A stretch of 64,000 nt of DNA. Source: Candidatus Hydrogenedens sp. Lineage in GTDB: Bacteria > Hydrogenedentota > Hydrogenedentia > Hydrogenedentales > JAEUWI01. A program made the translations under genes and the position numbers. Shown piece by piece: positions 19,533 through 28,509 of the stretch (position 1 is its first letter; every line of letters begins with the position of its first letter). The DNA lies in contig WGMK01000005.1 in NCBI GenBank assembly GCA_016125095.1, positions 223,033 to 287,032 of the forward strand, read 5' to 3'. The notes under the pieces were generated by a model, which did no database searches, was not told where the DNA came from, and saw only the letters and a list, made by a program, of their open reading frames with translations.

Positions 19533-20989
19533 GCGAAGCGACACTGGAAGCGGCGGCCTACGGCGTGGTGCCGGAGACCGGTATGGACCGGGAAGCAATT
19601 ATCGAGGCGCTGAAGGAGAAGAAGGCGAACGACCTGACCGATCTGGCGCGCGTGTACGGCTACACCTACAGCCCGGGCGGCGAGACCGAGGCGGTCGCGC
19701 GCGAGGCGTACATGATGTTCCTGAAGGAGAACGCGCTGGACATCACCTCGTACCCGAGCGTGATGGTGCTGGAGCGCGAGGTGGTGCGGATGATCGCCAA
19801 CCTGTTGCGCGGCGACGAGAGCGTGGTGGGCAACATGACCTCGGGCGGCACGGAGAGCATCCTGCTGGCGCTGAAGACGGCGCGCGACTACACCCGCCAC
19901 CACCGCCCGGAGATCACCGAGCCGGAGGTGATTCTGCCGCGCACCGCGCACCCGGCGTTCCACAAGGCCTGCGCGTACTTCAACATCAAGCCGGTGGTGA
20001 TCGGGTTCGACACGACGACGTACAAGGCGGATGTCGCCGAAATGCGTGCAGCCATTACGCCGAACACGATCATGCTGGTCGGCTCGGCCTGCGGCTATGC
20101 GCAGGGCGTGATTGATCCCATTGTCGAAATCGGCGCGTTGGCGAAGGAAAAAGGGCTGCTCTGCCACGTGGACGGCTGCGTGGGCGGCATCCACTTCTCC
20201 TTCATGCGGCGCATGGGCTACGCGCTGCCCGATTTCGATTTTACCGTCGAGGGCGTCACGTCGATTTCGGCCGACATGCACAAGTACGGCTACGCCCCCA
20301 AGAATGCTTCCATCATCCTGTATCGCGACAAGAGCATCCGCCGCTTCCAGATTTTCGCCTGCGGCCTGACGACGACGTATGCCCTGGTGAACCCGACCAT
20401 GCTCAGCTCGAAATCGGGCGGCCCCGTGGCGGGTTCGTGGGCCACGCTGAAGTACATGGGCGAGGCGGGGTATCAAAATCTCATCCGCCGCCTGATGGAT
20501 ACGACGAAGATTCTCGTGGACGGCATCAACGCCATACCCGGGTTGCGGGTGCTGGGCCAGCCGGATATGTGCATGTTCTCGTTTAGCAGTGACGAAGTGA
20601 ATGTGTTCCAGCTGCAGTACGAGGTGAAGAAGCGCGGGTGGTATATCCAGCCGCAGTTCAGCACGCCGCTGTCGCCGCCGAACCTGCACATCTCGGTCAT
20701 TCCGCCGGTACTGGGCAACGAAGAAGCGTTCCTGGCCGACCTGCGCGGCGCGTTCGAGGACCTGAAGGCCTCGGGAAACCATCTGGACTTCGGCATGGTC
20801 AAAGAGCAGATTAACGGGCTCATCGCCGGCCTCAGCGAGGACGAAGCGAAAGAGCGCCTGCAGCAGTTGGCCGGCATGGACGACGACATGCCCGAGGATT
20901 TCTCGATGGTCAACACGGTCATCGACGGATTGTCCGAAGACCTGCGCAAGTTTCTGCTGGAAGATTACGTGAACCAGCTTTTCGTGTAG
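19529..20989 (+). CDS. PLP-dependent decarboxylase/lyase (group II decarboxylase; sphingosine-1-phosphate lyase-like)
   Basis: GNMTSGGTESILLALKTARD, AHPAFHKACAYFNIKPV, VDGCVGGIHFSFM, SADMHKYGYAPKNASIILYRD; ATGA overlap with tetR stop. Confidence 0.8.
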   Translation: MSEATLEAAAYGVVPETGMDREAIIEALKEKKANDLTDLARVYGYTYSPGGETEAVAREAYMMFLKENALDITSYPSVMVLEREVVRMIANLLRGDESVVGNMTSGGTESILLALKTARDYTRHHRPEITEPEVILPRTAHPAFHKACAYFNIKPVVIGFDTTTYKADVAEMRAAITPNTIMLVGSACGYAQGVIDPIVEIGALAKEKGLLCHVDGCVGGIHFSFMRRMGYALPDFDFTVEGVTSISADMHKYGYAPKNASIILYRDKSIRRFQIFACGLTTTYALVNPTMLSSKSGGPVAGSWATLKYMGEAGYQNLIRRLMDTTKILVDGINAIPGLRVLGQPDMCMFSFSSDEVNVFQLQYEVKKRGWYIQPQFSTPLSPPNLHISVIPPVLGNEEAFLADLRGAFEDLKASGNHLDFGMVKEQINGLIAGLSEDEAKERLQQLAGMDDDMPEDFSMVNTVIDGLSEDLRKFLLEDYVNQLFV

Positions 20990-21025
20990 GGTACCCTCCT
21001 CCCCCTCCCCTGCACGTTTCCTCCC

Positions 21026-21065
21026 GCGGGGCGGGCTACAGCCAAGGCCCGCCCCGCTCTTTTTG
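21026..21065 (+). terminator. Rho-independent terminator
   Basis: GCGGGGCGGGC / GCCCGCCCCGC 11-bp stem followed by TCTTTTTT, just after the PLP enzyme. Confidence 0.8.
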
Positions 21066-21107
21066 TATCCGGACGCAATTGCTGGACCGCCCTGCGCTCC
21101 GGGTATC

Positions 21108-22451
21108 ATGCGCGGCATGTCGTCTGCCGCCATAGCCCGATTCCTGCTGCGCTTCGCGTGGGTCGTTCCCCTCGCGTTCCTCGCGGCGATGCGATGGGGC
21201 TTCACGCTCGATTTCCCCATGCTCGACCAGTGGGAACTGCCGCTGCTGCTGCAACGTTGGCACGATGGCACGCTGGACGCTGCCGCCCTGTTCGCCCAGC
21301 ACAACGAACACCGGCCGGCCGTGCCGCGGCTCCTCATGCTGGCGTTGGCCCGGGTCACGCAGTGGGACGTGCGCGCCGAGACCAACCTTACGCTGCTGCT
21401 GGGGCTGGCGCTATTCGGCGTGCTCGCGGCGCAGGCCCGTGCGCGCCTGGCCTACGCTTCGGCACCCAGGCGGCATGCAGTCGCGTTGGTCATCTCAACC
21501 CTGGTATTCAGCCTGGCCGCGTGGCGCAATTGGTTTCTGGGATGGCAGCTTCAGCTGGTGCTGAGCGTGTTGCTGGCCGTGCTGACGTTGCACGCGCTGA
21601 CACACGCCGAACTGACGCGGAGGCGTTTTACCTATGCGCTGCTGCTCGCCGTGCTTAATACCTACGCCTTCGCCAATGCCTTGCTCGTCTGGCCGCTTGG
21701 ACTGGTGGTGCTGCTGGGGCGCTGTTGGCCGGCGTGGCGCGAGCGGCGAAAGTACGCAGCGTTGTGGACGGCCACCGGGGTCGTACTCTGCACGGCCTAC
21801 TTTTGGGACTTCTCGATCCCCGCGTCGCAGGAAGACGCACCCGGCGGCATAAGACTACTCGCGTTCGCGGGTTACGCTTTCGCCTACCTCGGCGCGCCGC
21901 TGGCCTTTTGGATACCGCTGGCAATTGCGTTGGGCGCGGCAGGCGTCGCAAGGCTGGCGATGGTGGCTCGCGGGTACGCTCGCCCTACCGCTACGACGAC
22001 ATTGGAAGGGCGAGCGTACCCGCGAGCCACCCTGACACAATGGGCCAACGGCCCGGACGCCTTCTGGTATGCGCTGGCGCTCTACGCCCTCGGCACGGCC
22101 GCGCTCTCCGCCGTCGCCCGCCACGACTACGGCATCGCCCAGGCCCTCAGCAGCCGCTACACCACCATCGGCATGCTGCTCTGGGTAAGCGTGGCCGTGT
22201 TGAACGCCGCGCACGCCAAGCGCAGGACGTGGCCAGTGCTGGTGGTCATCGCCCTTTTTGCCGCAGCGGCCTCGCTCCACGGCGCCTATCGCTGGACCGA
22301 ACATTGGGCGGCCTACAGCACCGCCCGCCCATCGCTCGAAGCCGTAGAGCACGGCCCCGGGCTCCAGTACCTCTACCCCGACGAAGAAGAACTCTTGCGC
22401 CGCGCCGCCTGGCTCCGGGTACATCGGTTGTCGATCTGGGGCGACATTTAA
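21108..22451 (+). CDS. Polytopic membrane protein (glycosyltransferase-like), unknown function
   Basis: Long ORF with many TM segments (MRGMSSAAIARFLLRFAWVVPLAFLAAMRWGF...); contains an in-frame palindromic repeat at 21962-22031. Confidence 0.6.
   Translation: MRGMSSAAIARFLLRFAWVVPLAFLAAMRWGFTLDFPMLDQWELPLLLQRWHDGTLDAAALFAQHNEHRPAVPRLLMLALARVTQWDVRAETNLTLLLGLALFGVLAAQARARLAYASAPRRHAVALVISTLVFSLAAWRNWFLGWQLQLVLSVLLAVLTLHALTHAELTRRRFTYALLLAVLNTYAFANALLVWPLGLVVLLGRCWPAWRERRKYAALWTATGVVLCTAYFWDFSIPASQEDAPGGIRLLAFAGYAFAYLGAPLAFWIPLAIALGAAGVARLAMVARGYARPTATTTLEGRAYPRATLTQWANGPDAFWYALALYALGTAALSAVARHDYGIAQALSSRYTTIGMLLWVSVAVLNAAHAKRRTWPVLVVIALFAAAASLHGAYRWTEHWAAYSTARPSLEAVEHGPGLQYLYPDEEELLRRAAWLRVHRLSIWGDI
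21962..22031. repeat. Palindromic dispersed repeat (family A) inside a CDS
   Basis: 25-bp perfect arms GGTGGCTCGCGGGTACGCTCGCCCT / AGGGCGAGCGTACCCGCGAGCCACC with 20-nt loop; partial copies at 63437-63458 and 63880-63904. Confidence 0.9.
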
Positions 22452-22898
22452 TCAATCGAGATATTGCGGATCGTACTCGATTCCATGCGCGTGCAGGAGC
22501 GCCTCGAGTTCCTGGCGGAACGAGTGCTTTGCATGATGCTCCGCCTGGTTTTCGATATAACGTGCAACGCGGTCCTTCTGCGAGGCGCTTACCGTAAACG
22601 CGCCGTATCCCGCTTGCCAGCCGAACAGCGGCAAGCCAAGGCTTTCGTGTATCCAGCGGGAAGACCCGGCCTTGAGGTCGCGCACGAAGGAAGCCAGCGC
22701 ATGGCTCTGGTGCAGGTGCAGCAGGAGATGCACATGATCCTCCACACCGCCGACGGCAAGCGCAATGGCGTTGTTTTGTTGCACCATCGAATTCAGGTAA
22801 CCATGCACACGCGGCCGGATGGTCGCATCAAGCCACGGACGCCGTTCTTTTGTGGCGAATACCACGTGGTACAGCAAACAGGTATGGGTGGAAGACAT
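22452..22898 (-). mobile_element. Y1 (HUH) transposase, IS200/REP-associated (RAYT-like)
   Basis: MSSTHTCLLYHVVFATKERRPWLDATIRPRVHGYLN...GGVEDHVHLLLHLHQSHALASFVRDLKAGSSRWIHE...RVARYIENQAEHHAKHSFRQELEALLHAHGIEYDPQYLD; HxH and C-terminal Tyr. Confidence 0.9.
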
Positions 22899-22913
22899 TG
22901 CATATGCTCCATG

Positions 22914-23010
22914 CCTCGCCCCTGCCGGGGCTTTTATTGGTGCGGGCCTGTCCCGGGGTTCCGCTTCGCTCCACCCCGGGCTAAGAACGGTCGCGCCTCT
23001 GGCGCTACAA
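22914..23010 (-). repeat. REP/REPIN-like hairpin repeat (family C, inverted copy)
   Basis: Reverse complement of the 23265 and 23467 copies: CCTCGCCCCTGCCGGGGC...CCCGGGGTTCCGCTTCGCTCCACCCCGGGCTAAGAACGGTCGCGCC. Confidence 0.85.
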
Positions 23011-23264
23011 GTTTCGAATCAATTCTCCTCTTGCGTGATCCATCAATACCATAGCACAGATATCGTCACACACGTAATAAGGCAATTCCGCGACATGACG
23101 CACAGAAAACAATGGCCCGTCATTTCCCTCCCATGACCGTATGTGAAACGACGTACCATGTGAGCACTCCGATACATTGCTTCTCGGTCGATTTCAAAGG
23201 GAGATCTGGCAGAGAATCCTGCGATTGCTATCAAATGAGGCCATCGTGGGAACCGTCTAATGGG

Positions 23265-23360
23265 CAGCGCCAGAGGCGCGACCGTTCTTAGCCCGGGGTG
23301 GAGCGAAGCGGAACCCCAGGTAAGCTCGCAAGGAATCCATCGAAGCCCCGGCAGGGGCGA
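23265..23360 (+). repeat. REP/REPIN-like hairpin repeat (family C, copy 2)
   Basis: CAGCGCCAGAGGCGCGACCGTTCTTAGCCCGGGGTGGAGCGAAGCGGAACCCCAGGTAAGCTCGCAAGGAATCCATCGAAGCCCCGGCAGGGGCGA. Confidence 0.88.
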
Positions 23361-23466
23361 AACTGGAAAAATTTGCCACCGGGTCGTTCCGTCTTCGTTT
23401 CGCCAAACGGCGTTCGCACCAACCATCTAGATACCCTAGCCCGTCGAGAAACCATCTACTTCCACG

Positions 23467-23562
23467 CAGCGCCAGCGGCGCGACCGTTCTTAGCCCGGGG
23501 TGGAGCGAAGCGGAACCCCGGGTAAGCTCGCAAGGAATCCATCGAAGCCCCGGCAGGGGCGA
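23467..23562 (+). repeat. REP/REPIN-like hairpin repeat (family C, copy 3)
   Basis: Near-identical to 23265-23360; perfect CCCGGGGT...ACCCCGGG hairpin. Confidence 0.88.
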
Positions 23563-23628
23563 CCCAAAATTAACACGCCCGCGCCGCGTTGGTTTTGCGG
23601 CGCGGGCGTTGGGTGATGTCTGCTGATT

Positions 23629-24447
23629 CTACGCGAGGGCTTCTTTGCAGGCGGCGTCCCAATTCTCGAGACCCTTGGCCATGCCGGGCACCGGGTCTTC
23701 CGGGAAAAGCTCGAACTCGAGCATGACGGGTCCGGTGAACTTGATGTCGCGGAGCGCCTTCGCCACTTCCTTGAGGTCGATGTCGCCCTCGCCCAGAATC
23801 TGTTCTTCGCCGTCGTGGATCCAGTCTTTCAGGTGGAGCGAAATCACGCGGTCGCCCAGTTCGCGGATGACCTCGTGGGGCTTTTCGCCGGAGCGGATGA
23901 CGTGGCCGGTGTCGACGCACGCACCGATGCGAGGCGTGAGGCCTTCGACCGCCTTGGCCGTGTCCTGCACCTTGTCGTACAGCGCGCCCGGGCCGTGGTT
24001 GTGAATCGCGATCTTGATGTCGTACTCGTCGCAAAGCGTACCGAGCGACTCGAAGGCGTTGCGCATGGGGTTCGCGGTCAGCACTTCGAGGCCGAGCGCC
24101 TTGGCGAAATCGAACTTCACGCGGCTGCTTTCGTCGTCCTTGGTGAAGCCTTCCACGCCGAACGAGACGGGGGTGATGCCCGACGCCGCGATGTCGGCCT
24201 TCACCTGCTCGAACACGTCGCTGCCCTTGGCGGGCGGAAAGTGCACGGAGCAGAACTCGACGTTCTTGAGGCCGAGCTTCTGCAAGCCCTCGAGCGTTCC
24301 CTTGTAGTCGAACTGCCGGAAGCAGTAGCTCTGGGCGCCCATGCGGAAGCCGCCGTATTGCGGCACTTCGGCGCGGACGATGCGCGGGGCAAGCGTGGCG
24401 GCGGCCGTGGCGGCCAGACCGGCCTTGATGAAGTCGCGGCGTTTCAT
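23629..24447 (-). CDS. Sugar phosphate isomerase/epimerase (xylose isomerase-like TIM barrel), Tat signal
   Basis: MKRRDFIKAGLAATAAATLAPRIVRA; IAIHNHGPGALYDKVQD, GACVDTGHVIRSGEKP, SLHLKDW. Confidence 0.88.
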   Translation of the reverse strand: MKRRDFIKAGLAATAAATLAPRIVRAEVPQYGGFRMGAQSYCFRQFDYKGTLEGLQKLGLKNVEFCSVHFPPAKGSDVFEQVKADIAASGITPVSFGVEGFTKDDESSRVKFDFAKALGLEVLTANPMRNAFESLGTLCDEYDIKIAIHNHGPGALYDKVQDTAKAVEGLTPRIGACVDTGHVIRSGEKPHEVIRELGDRVISLHLKDWIHDGEEQILGEGDIDLKEVAKALRDIKFTGPVMLEFELFPEDPVPGMAKGLENWDAACKEALA

Positions 24448-24471
24448 GAAAATTCCTCCTCGGTGTAAGGT

Positions 24472-25686
24472 TCAGCCGTTTCCGAAAAAAGCCTTGAGCC
24501 GCGCGGTCAGGTCCCGCAGACGGTGCTCGTACGTGTGTTCGCCCAGCACCCGGGCACGCGCGCGCCGGACAATCTCCAGCCGCGCCTGCGGGTGCGTCTG
24601 GTAATACTGCATTTTTTCGGCGGCTTCTTCCAGTGTGGAGTACACCACTGTTTCCGTGTCCACATCGAACATCCGGCGCAGCGCCGGCTGGTTGTCGGTC
24701 AGCAGGAAGCCGCCCGCCGCCGGGCAATCGAGCACGCGCTGGTTCACCGCGTTCGGCATCTGGATGCTCGTGCTGTTCACATTCACCGCGCATTGGCGGT
24801 AGAACGCCGGCATATCCTGCTCGTAGTTGATGTAGGGCCCCCAGTTTCCAGTGATGGTCCCCCACGCCTCATCGCCGCGCACGACCATGCCGTGCGGCGC
24901 GAGATGCTCCACCAAGGCCCGCCGCAGCCGGCGCGTGCCCTCGATAAAGCAATAGAGTTCCGCATGCCGCCGCTCGTGCTCGTCCCACGATTCCATGGCC
25001 CCCTCCCCTGCCATCGCGCCGAGACCCGCGCCGAAGGTATCGCGATGCACCCGGCCCGCGCCGAATGCTGCATCGATGGCGGCCAACACGGGAGGATGCT
25101 CCGCCAGCCACGCCCGCTCTCGCGCCACGAAGTGCTCCATGGAATTCGCCACAAAGGCCGGCGGCAACGGCGAGTCTTGCGCAGGCTCCGCGTCGAACAC
25201 GGTCGTATCCGCCGCCAGCGGCAGGGTCCACGCATCCGCATAGCCGCGGGCGCGCAGGTAGTCCTCGTAGGCCTCGTCCCACGTGACCGCAATCGAATAG
25301 GCCGATCCGTAGCAATCGCGCCCGAGCAGAATCGTGCGGGGATCGTCGACATACCACGTGACCATCGGAATGTGCAGATCGGCGAAGAGCGCCGCGAGCA
25401 TGCCATCCTCGTCCATGCCTGCGGCATTCACCGTGAAGATGAAATCCGGCCGGAACTCCGTCACCGCCATCAGCAGTTCGCCCAGCTGCTCGCGCGGCAT
25501 CACGCCTTCCGCATTGATCCCCACGCGCGCGTAGGACCACCCCATCCGGTCGCAGGCGTGCATGCAGGCATCGTCCAGCCAATACCGGCTTTCCAGAATG
25601 AGAATCCGCGGCGATTCCCCCGCGAACTTGGGGTAGGTCATCATCGCCTGCAGCCGTTCGGATACCTGGAGTCGGGGCGCGTTCAT
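24472..25686 (-). CDS. CgeB-like glycosyltransferase family protein
   Basis: [40 protein letters not shown]...[19 protein letters not shown]...[40 protein letters not shown]. Confidence 0.75.
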   Translation of the reverse strand: MNAPRLQVSERLQAMMTYPKFAGESPRILILESRYWLDDACMHACDRMGWSYARVGINAEGVMPREQLGELLMAVTEFRPDFIFTVNAAGMDEDGMLAALFADLHIPMVTWYVDDPRTILLGRDCYGSAYSIAVTWDEAYEDYLRARGYADAWTLPLAADTTVFDAEPAQDSPLPPAFVANSMEHFVARERAWLAEHPPVLAAIDAAFGAGRVHRDTFGAGLGAMAGEGAMESWDEHERRHAELYCFIEGTRRLRRALVEHLAPHGMVVRGDEAWGTITGNWGPYINYEQDMPAFYRQCAVNVNSTSIQMPNAVNQRVLDCPAAGGFLLTDNQPALRRMFDVDTETVVYSTLEEAAEKMQYYQTHPQARLEIVRRARARVLGEHTYEHRLRDLTARLKAFFGNG

Positions 25687-25782
25687 GGCGCGCATTCTAC
25701 GGGGCGGGCGCGGCGGTGTCCACGGCACGCATTCGCGCCGCCACGATGGGTATACTGGCCGAAACCAACCCGGGAGGACGCC

Positions 25783-27294
25783 ATGCTGCGCTGGATACTG
25801 GGACTGGCCGCGCTGACCTCTGCGCTGTCCGCGGCCGCCGCGCCGCCGAACATCGTGATTCTGTACGCCGACGACATGGGCTACGGCGATCTGGGGATTC
25901 AGAACCCGGACTCGAAGATACCCACGCCGCACTTGGACCAGCTGGCGCGCGAGGGCATGCGGTTCACGGATGCGCACAGTTCGTCGGGCATCTGTACGCC
26001 CAGCCGCTATGCCCTGCTCACCGGGCGCTACCATTGGCGCAAGTTCCACGACATCGTGAATTCCTTCGACCCACCCGTATTCGACGCCGAGCCGACGCTG
26101 GCCTCGGTGCTGAAGGCGCAGGGCTACGCGACGGCCTGCATCGGCAAGTGGCATCTGGGCTGGGATTGGGATGCGATTAAAAACCCCGCTGCAAAGCCCG
26201 AGAAGCATGGCGAAGACAAGGCGGCGAGCTATCTATCGACCGACTTCGACTGGAGCAAGCCGATTCCGGGCGGGCCGCTGGCGCGCGGGTTCGATTACTA
26301 CTTCGGCGACGACGTGCCGAATTTCCCGCCGTATACCTGGATTGAGAACGACCGTGTGCTGGCGGCACCGACGGTGCCCTATGCCCCTGACCCGCGGCCG
26401 GAGGAAGGTAGTCCCGAGGGTCGCCCCGGCCCGATGGTGGAAGGCTGGAAGCAGGACGCCGTGATGCCGACGCTGACGAAGCAGGTGGTGGACTGGATTG
26501 CGGCGCGCGAGGGCCAGGAGCAGCCCTTCTTCCTCTACTTCCCCTGGACCTCGCCGCACGCGCCCATCGTGCCGGCGAAGGAATGGATCGGCAGCACGAA
26601 GGCGGGCGGCTTCGGCGACTATGTGCACCAGAGCGACGCGCACGCCGGGACCGTGTTGGCGGCGCTCGAGGCGCATGGCTTCCGCGAGAACACCCTCGTC
26701 GTATTCACGGCGGACAACGGGCCGGAACACTATGCCTACGAGCGCGTGCGGAAATTCGACCACCGCAGCATGGGACCGCTCCGCGGGCTCAAGCGCGATA
26801 TCTGGGAAGGCGGCCATCGGGTGCCCTTCGTGGTGCGCTGGCCCGGACATATCGAGGCGGGCAGCGTGAACGACGCGCTCATCGGGCAGATCGACCTGAT
26901 GGCGACGATTGCCGCGATTGCCGGGGCGGAACTGCCCCCGGGCGCGGCGGAGGACAGCATCAACCAGCTGCCGGTGTTGCGGGGCGATCAGCCCTTCGTA
27001 CGCCGCGCGCATGTGCACAATACCTTCGCCGATGGCTGGGCGATGCGGCTGGGCGACTGGCTGCTGATAGACAAGCCCACGGGTGACGTAAGCAAGGTGC
27101 CGGAGTGGTACGAGAAGCAGATGGGCTACTCGAAAAATCCGCTACCGGGCGCGCTGTTTAACCTGAAGGACGACCTGCCCGAGCAGCACAACCACTTCGC
27201 CGAACAACCGGAGCGCGTCGAGGCACTGCAGCAGCTGCTGGCGACCATCCGCGCGGGCGGCGCCGGGGCGAAGTCCGCGCAGGCGGCGGAGTAG
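25783..27294 (+). CDS. Sulfatase (arylsulfatase family), secreted
   Basis: [43 protein letters not shown] (CxPSR formylglycine motif), [12 protein letters not shown]. Confidence 0.93.
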   Translation: MLRWILGLAALTSALSAAAAPPNIVILYADDMGYGDLGIQNPDSKIPTPHLDQLAREGMRFTDAHSSSGICTPSRYALLTGRYHWRKFHDIVNSFDPPVFDAEPTLASVLKAQGYATACIGKWHLGWDWDAIKNPAAKPEKHGEDKAASYLSTDFDWSKPIPGGPLARGFDYYFGDDVPNFPPYTWIENDRVLAAPTVPYAPDPRPEEGSPEGRPGPMVEGWKQDAVMPTLTKQVVDWIAAREGQEQPFFLYFPWTSPHAPIVPAKEWIGSTKAGGFGDYVHQSDAHAGTVLAALEAHGFRENTLVVFTADNGPEHYAYERVRKFDHRSMGPLRGLKRDIWEGGHRVPFVVRWPGHIEAGSVNDALIGQIDLMATIAAIAGAELPPGAAEDSINQLPVLRGDQPFVRRAHVHNTFADGWAMRLGDWLLIDKPTGDVSKVPEWYEKQMGYSKNPLPGALFNLKDDLPEQHNHFAEQPERVEALQQLLATIRAGGAGAKSAQAAE

Positions 27295-27299
27295 GCGCT

Positions 27300-28325
27300 T
27301 TGCGGGACAAGGGTGTGGGTAGGAATCTCGCGGCGCTGGCGCTCGGGCTGGCGGTCGCCGCGCTGCTGCTCGAAGCCGGTTCGCGCTGGATCCGGTCGGT
27401 CGAGGCGCCCGCCCATACCGAGGCCCCCATTACCTTCGCGCCCGTGGGCGAGGCCCCGCCGCAAGCCGTCGATGGCGATCTGAATTCCATCCACATCCTG
27501 GACGACTGGACCTGGTGGCGGGTGAAGCCGGACCTGCACGACTACCACATCGCGATTCCCTGGACCCAGCGCGACTTCGTGCTCAATACGGACGCGCACG
27601 GTTTCCGGCGCACGGGCGACGATCACGCGGGTGTCCCGCTGCGGGTATTTGCGGCGGGCGATTCCACCACTTTCGGGGTGGGCGTGAATGACGACGAGAC
27701 CTGGCCCGCGCAGCTGGAGGCGCTCTTGCCCGAAGGCAGCGAAGTGGTGAATGCCGGCGTGCCCGGGTTTACTTCGTTTCAAAGCGTGCGCATGGCGGAG
27801 ATGCACGGTGCCGAGCCCCGGCCCGACGTCGTCGTGATTTGCGCCGGTTTCAACGACCCTGCACAGACACCGCCGGGCGAACTGCCCGACCTGAAGCGCG
27901 CGGCCCAGGCCGACGCCGACGCCGACCGCCCGGCCAGCGCCTTCCTCGCGCTCGTGGCCGATGCCGTGGCGGGCGCGCAGCCCAAGGCCCCGGAGGATCA
28001 GCCGCCACGGATTTCGCGCGAAGATTATGTCGAAACGCTCGAGGCGGCCGAGGCGTATTTCGCGGAGCGCGGCATACCGCTCGTCTGGATCCGCTGGCCC
28101 ACCCAGCGCGAAGTCGAGCGCGATCAGGCACCCTCCGGCGGCTACCCCGACCTGCTGCTCGAACACTGCTGCCAACCCGGCGTGCGCTGCGTCGACCTGA
28201 TGCCCACCTTCAAGGCCCTGCCGGAGTCCCCCTACTTCGACTTCGTCCACGCCACCGCCGAAGGCAACGCCGCGGCGGCGAAAGTGATTGCGGAATCTCT
28301 ACGGTTGAGCGGACTGGCGGAGTAA
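27300..28325 (+). CDS. SGNH/GDSL hydrolase family protein
   Basis: VFAAGDSTTFGVGVNDDETWPAQLEALLP (GDS motif), CAGFNDPAQTPP, YFDFVHATAEGNAAAAKV; TTG start or GTG at 27315. Confidence 0.8.
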   Translation: MRDKGVGRNLAALALGLAVAALLLEAGSRWIRSVEAPAHTEAPITFAPVGEAPPQAVDGDLNSIHILDDWTWWRVKPDLHDYHIAIPWTQRDFVLNTDAHGFRRTGDDHAGVPLRVFAAGDSTTFGVGVNDDETWPAQLEALLPEGSEVVNAGVPGFTSFQSVRMAEMHGAEPRPDVVVICAGFNDPAQTPPGELPDLKRAAQADADADRPASAFLALVADAVAGAQPKAPEDQPPRISREDYVETLEAAEAYFAERGIPLVWIRWPTQREVERDQAPSGGYPDLLLEHCCQPGVRCVDLMPTFKALPESPYFDFVHATAEGNAAAAKVIAESLRLSGLAE

Positions 28326-28329
28326 CACG

Positions 28330-28497
28330 CTGCGGCGCGGCCGCTGTGGAGTGCGCAAGGCTTGCTTGCGCTTTCGCGGAGGAAGCTTGCTCCCGGCGCT
28401 TGGACAGTGGATTTGGTTCTACACCACTGCGACGGGAGCTATTCGCTCCCTACGGAAAGCGGGAGCTTGCTCCCGCAGTCCAAGGCGGCAAAGCCGC
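28330..28497. repeat. Modular palindromic element (family B, copy 2)
   Basis: GTGGAGTGCGCAAGGCTTGCTTGCGCTTTCGCGGAGGAAGCTTGCTCCC...GCGGGAGCTTGCTCCCGCAGTCCAAGGCGGCAAAGCCGC; same layout as 15542-15705. Confidence 0.75.
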
Positions 28498-28509
28498 ATA
28501 GGCGCGATA

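Noticed and set aside
22464-23136. ORFs of 196 and 105 aa antisense to or downstream of the transposase
   Set aside because: Antisense to the Y1 transposase or reading through repeats.
23265-23562. Possible CRISPR array from regularly spaced repeats
   Set aside because: Only two direct copies of ~96 bp with a single unique 106-bp gap, no cas genes; fits a REP/REPIN-like element.
24523-25782. 420-aa N-terminal extension of the sulfatase ORF
   Set aside because: Antisense to the CgeB-like gene; true start is the signal peptide [20 protein letters not shown] at 25783.
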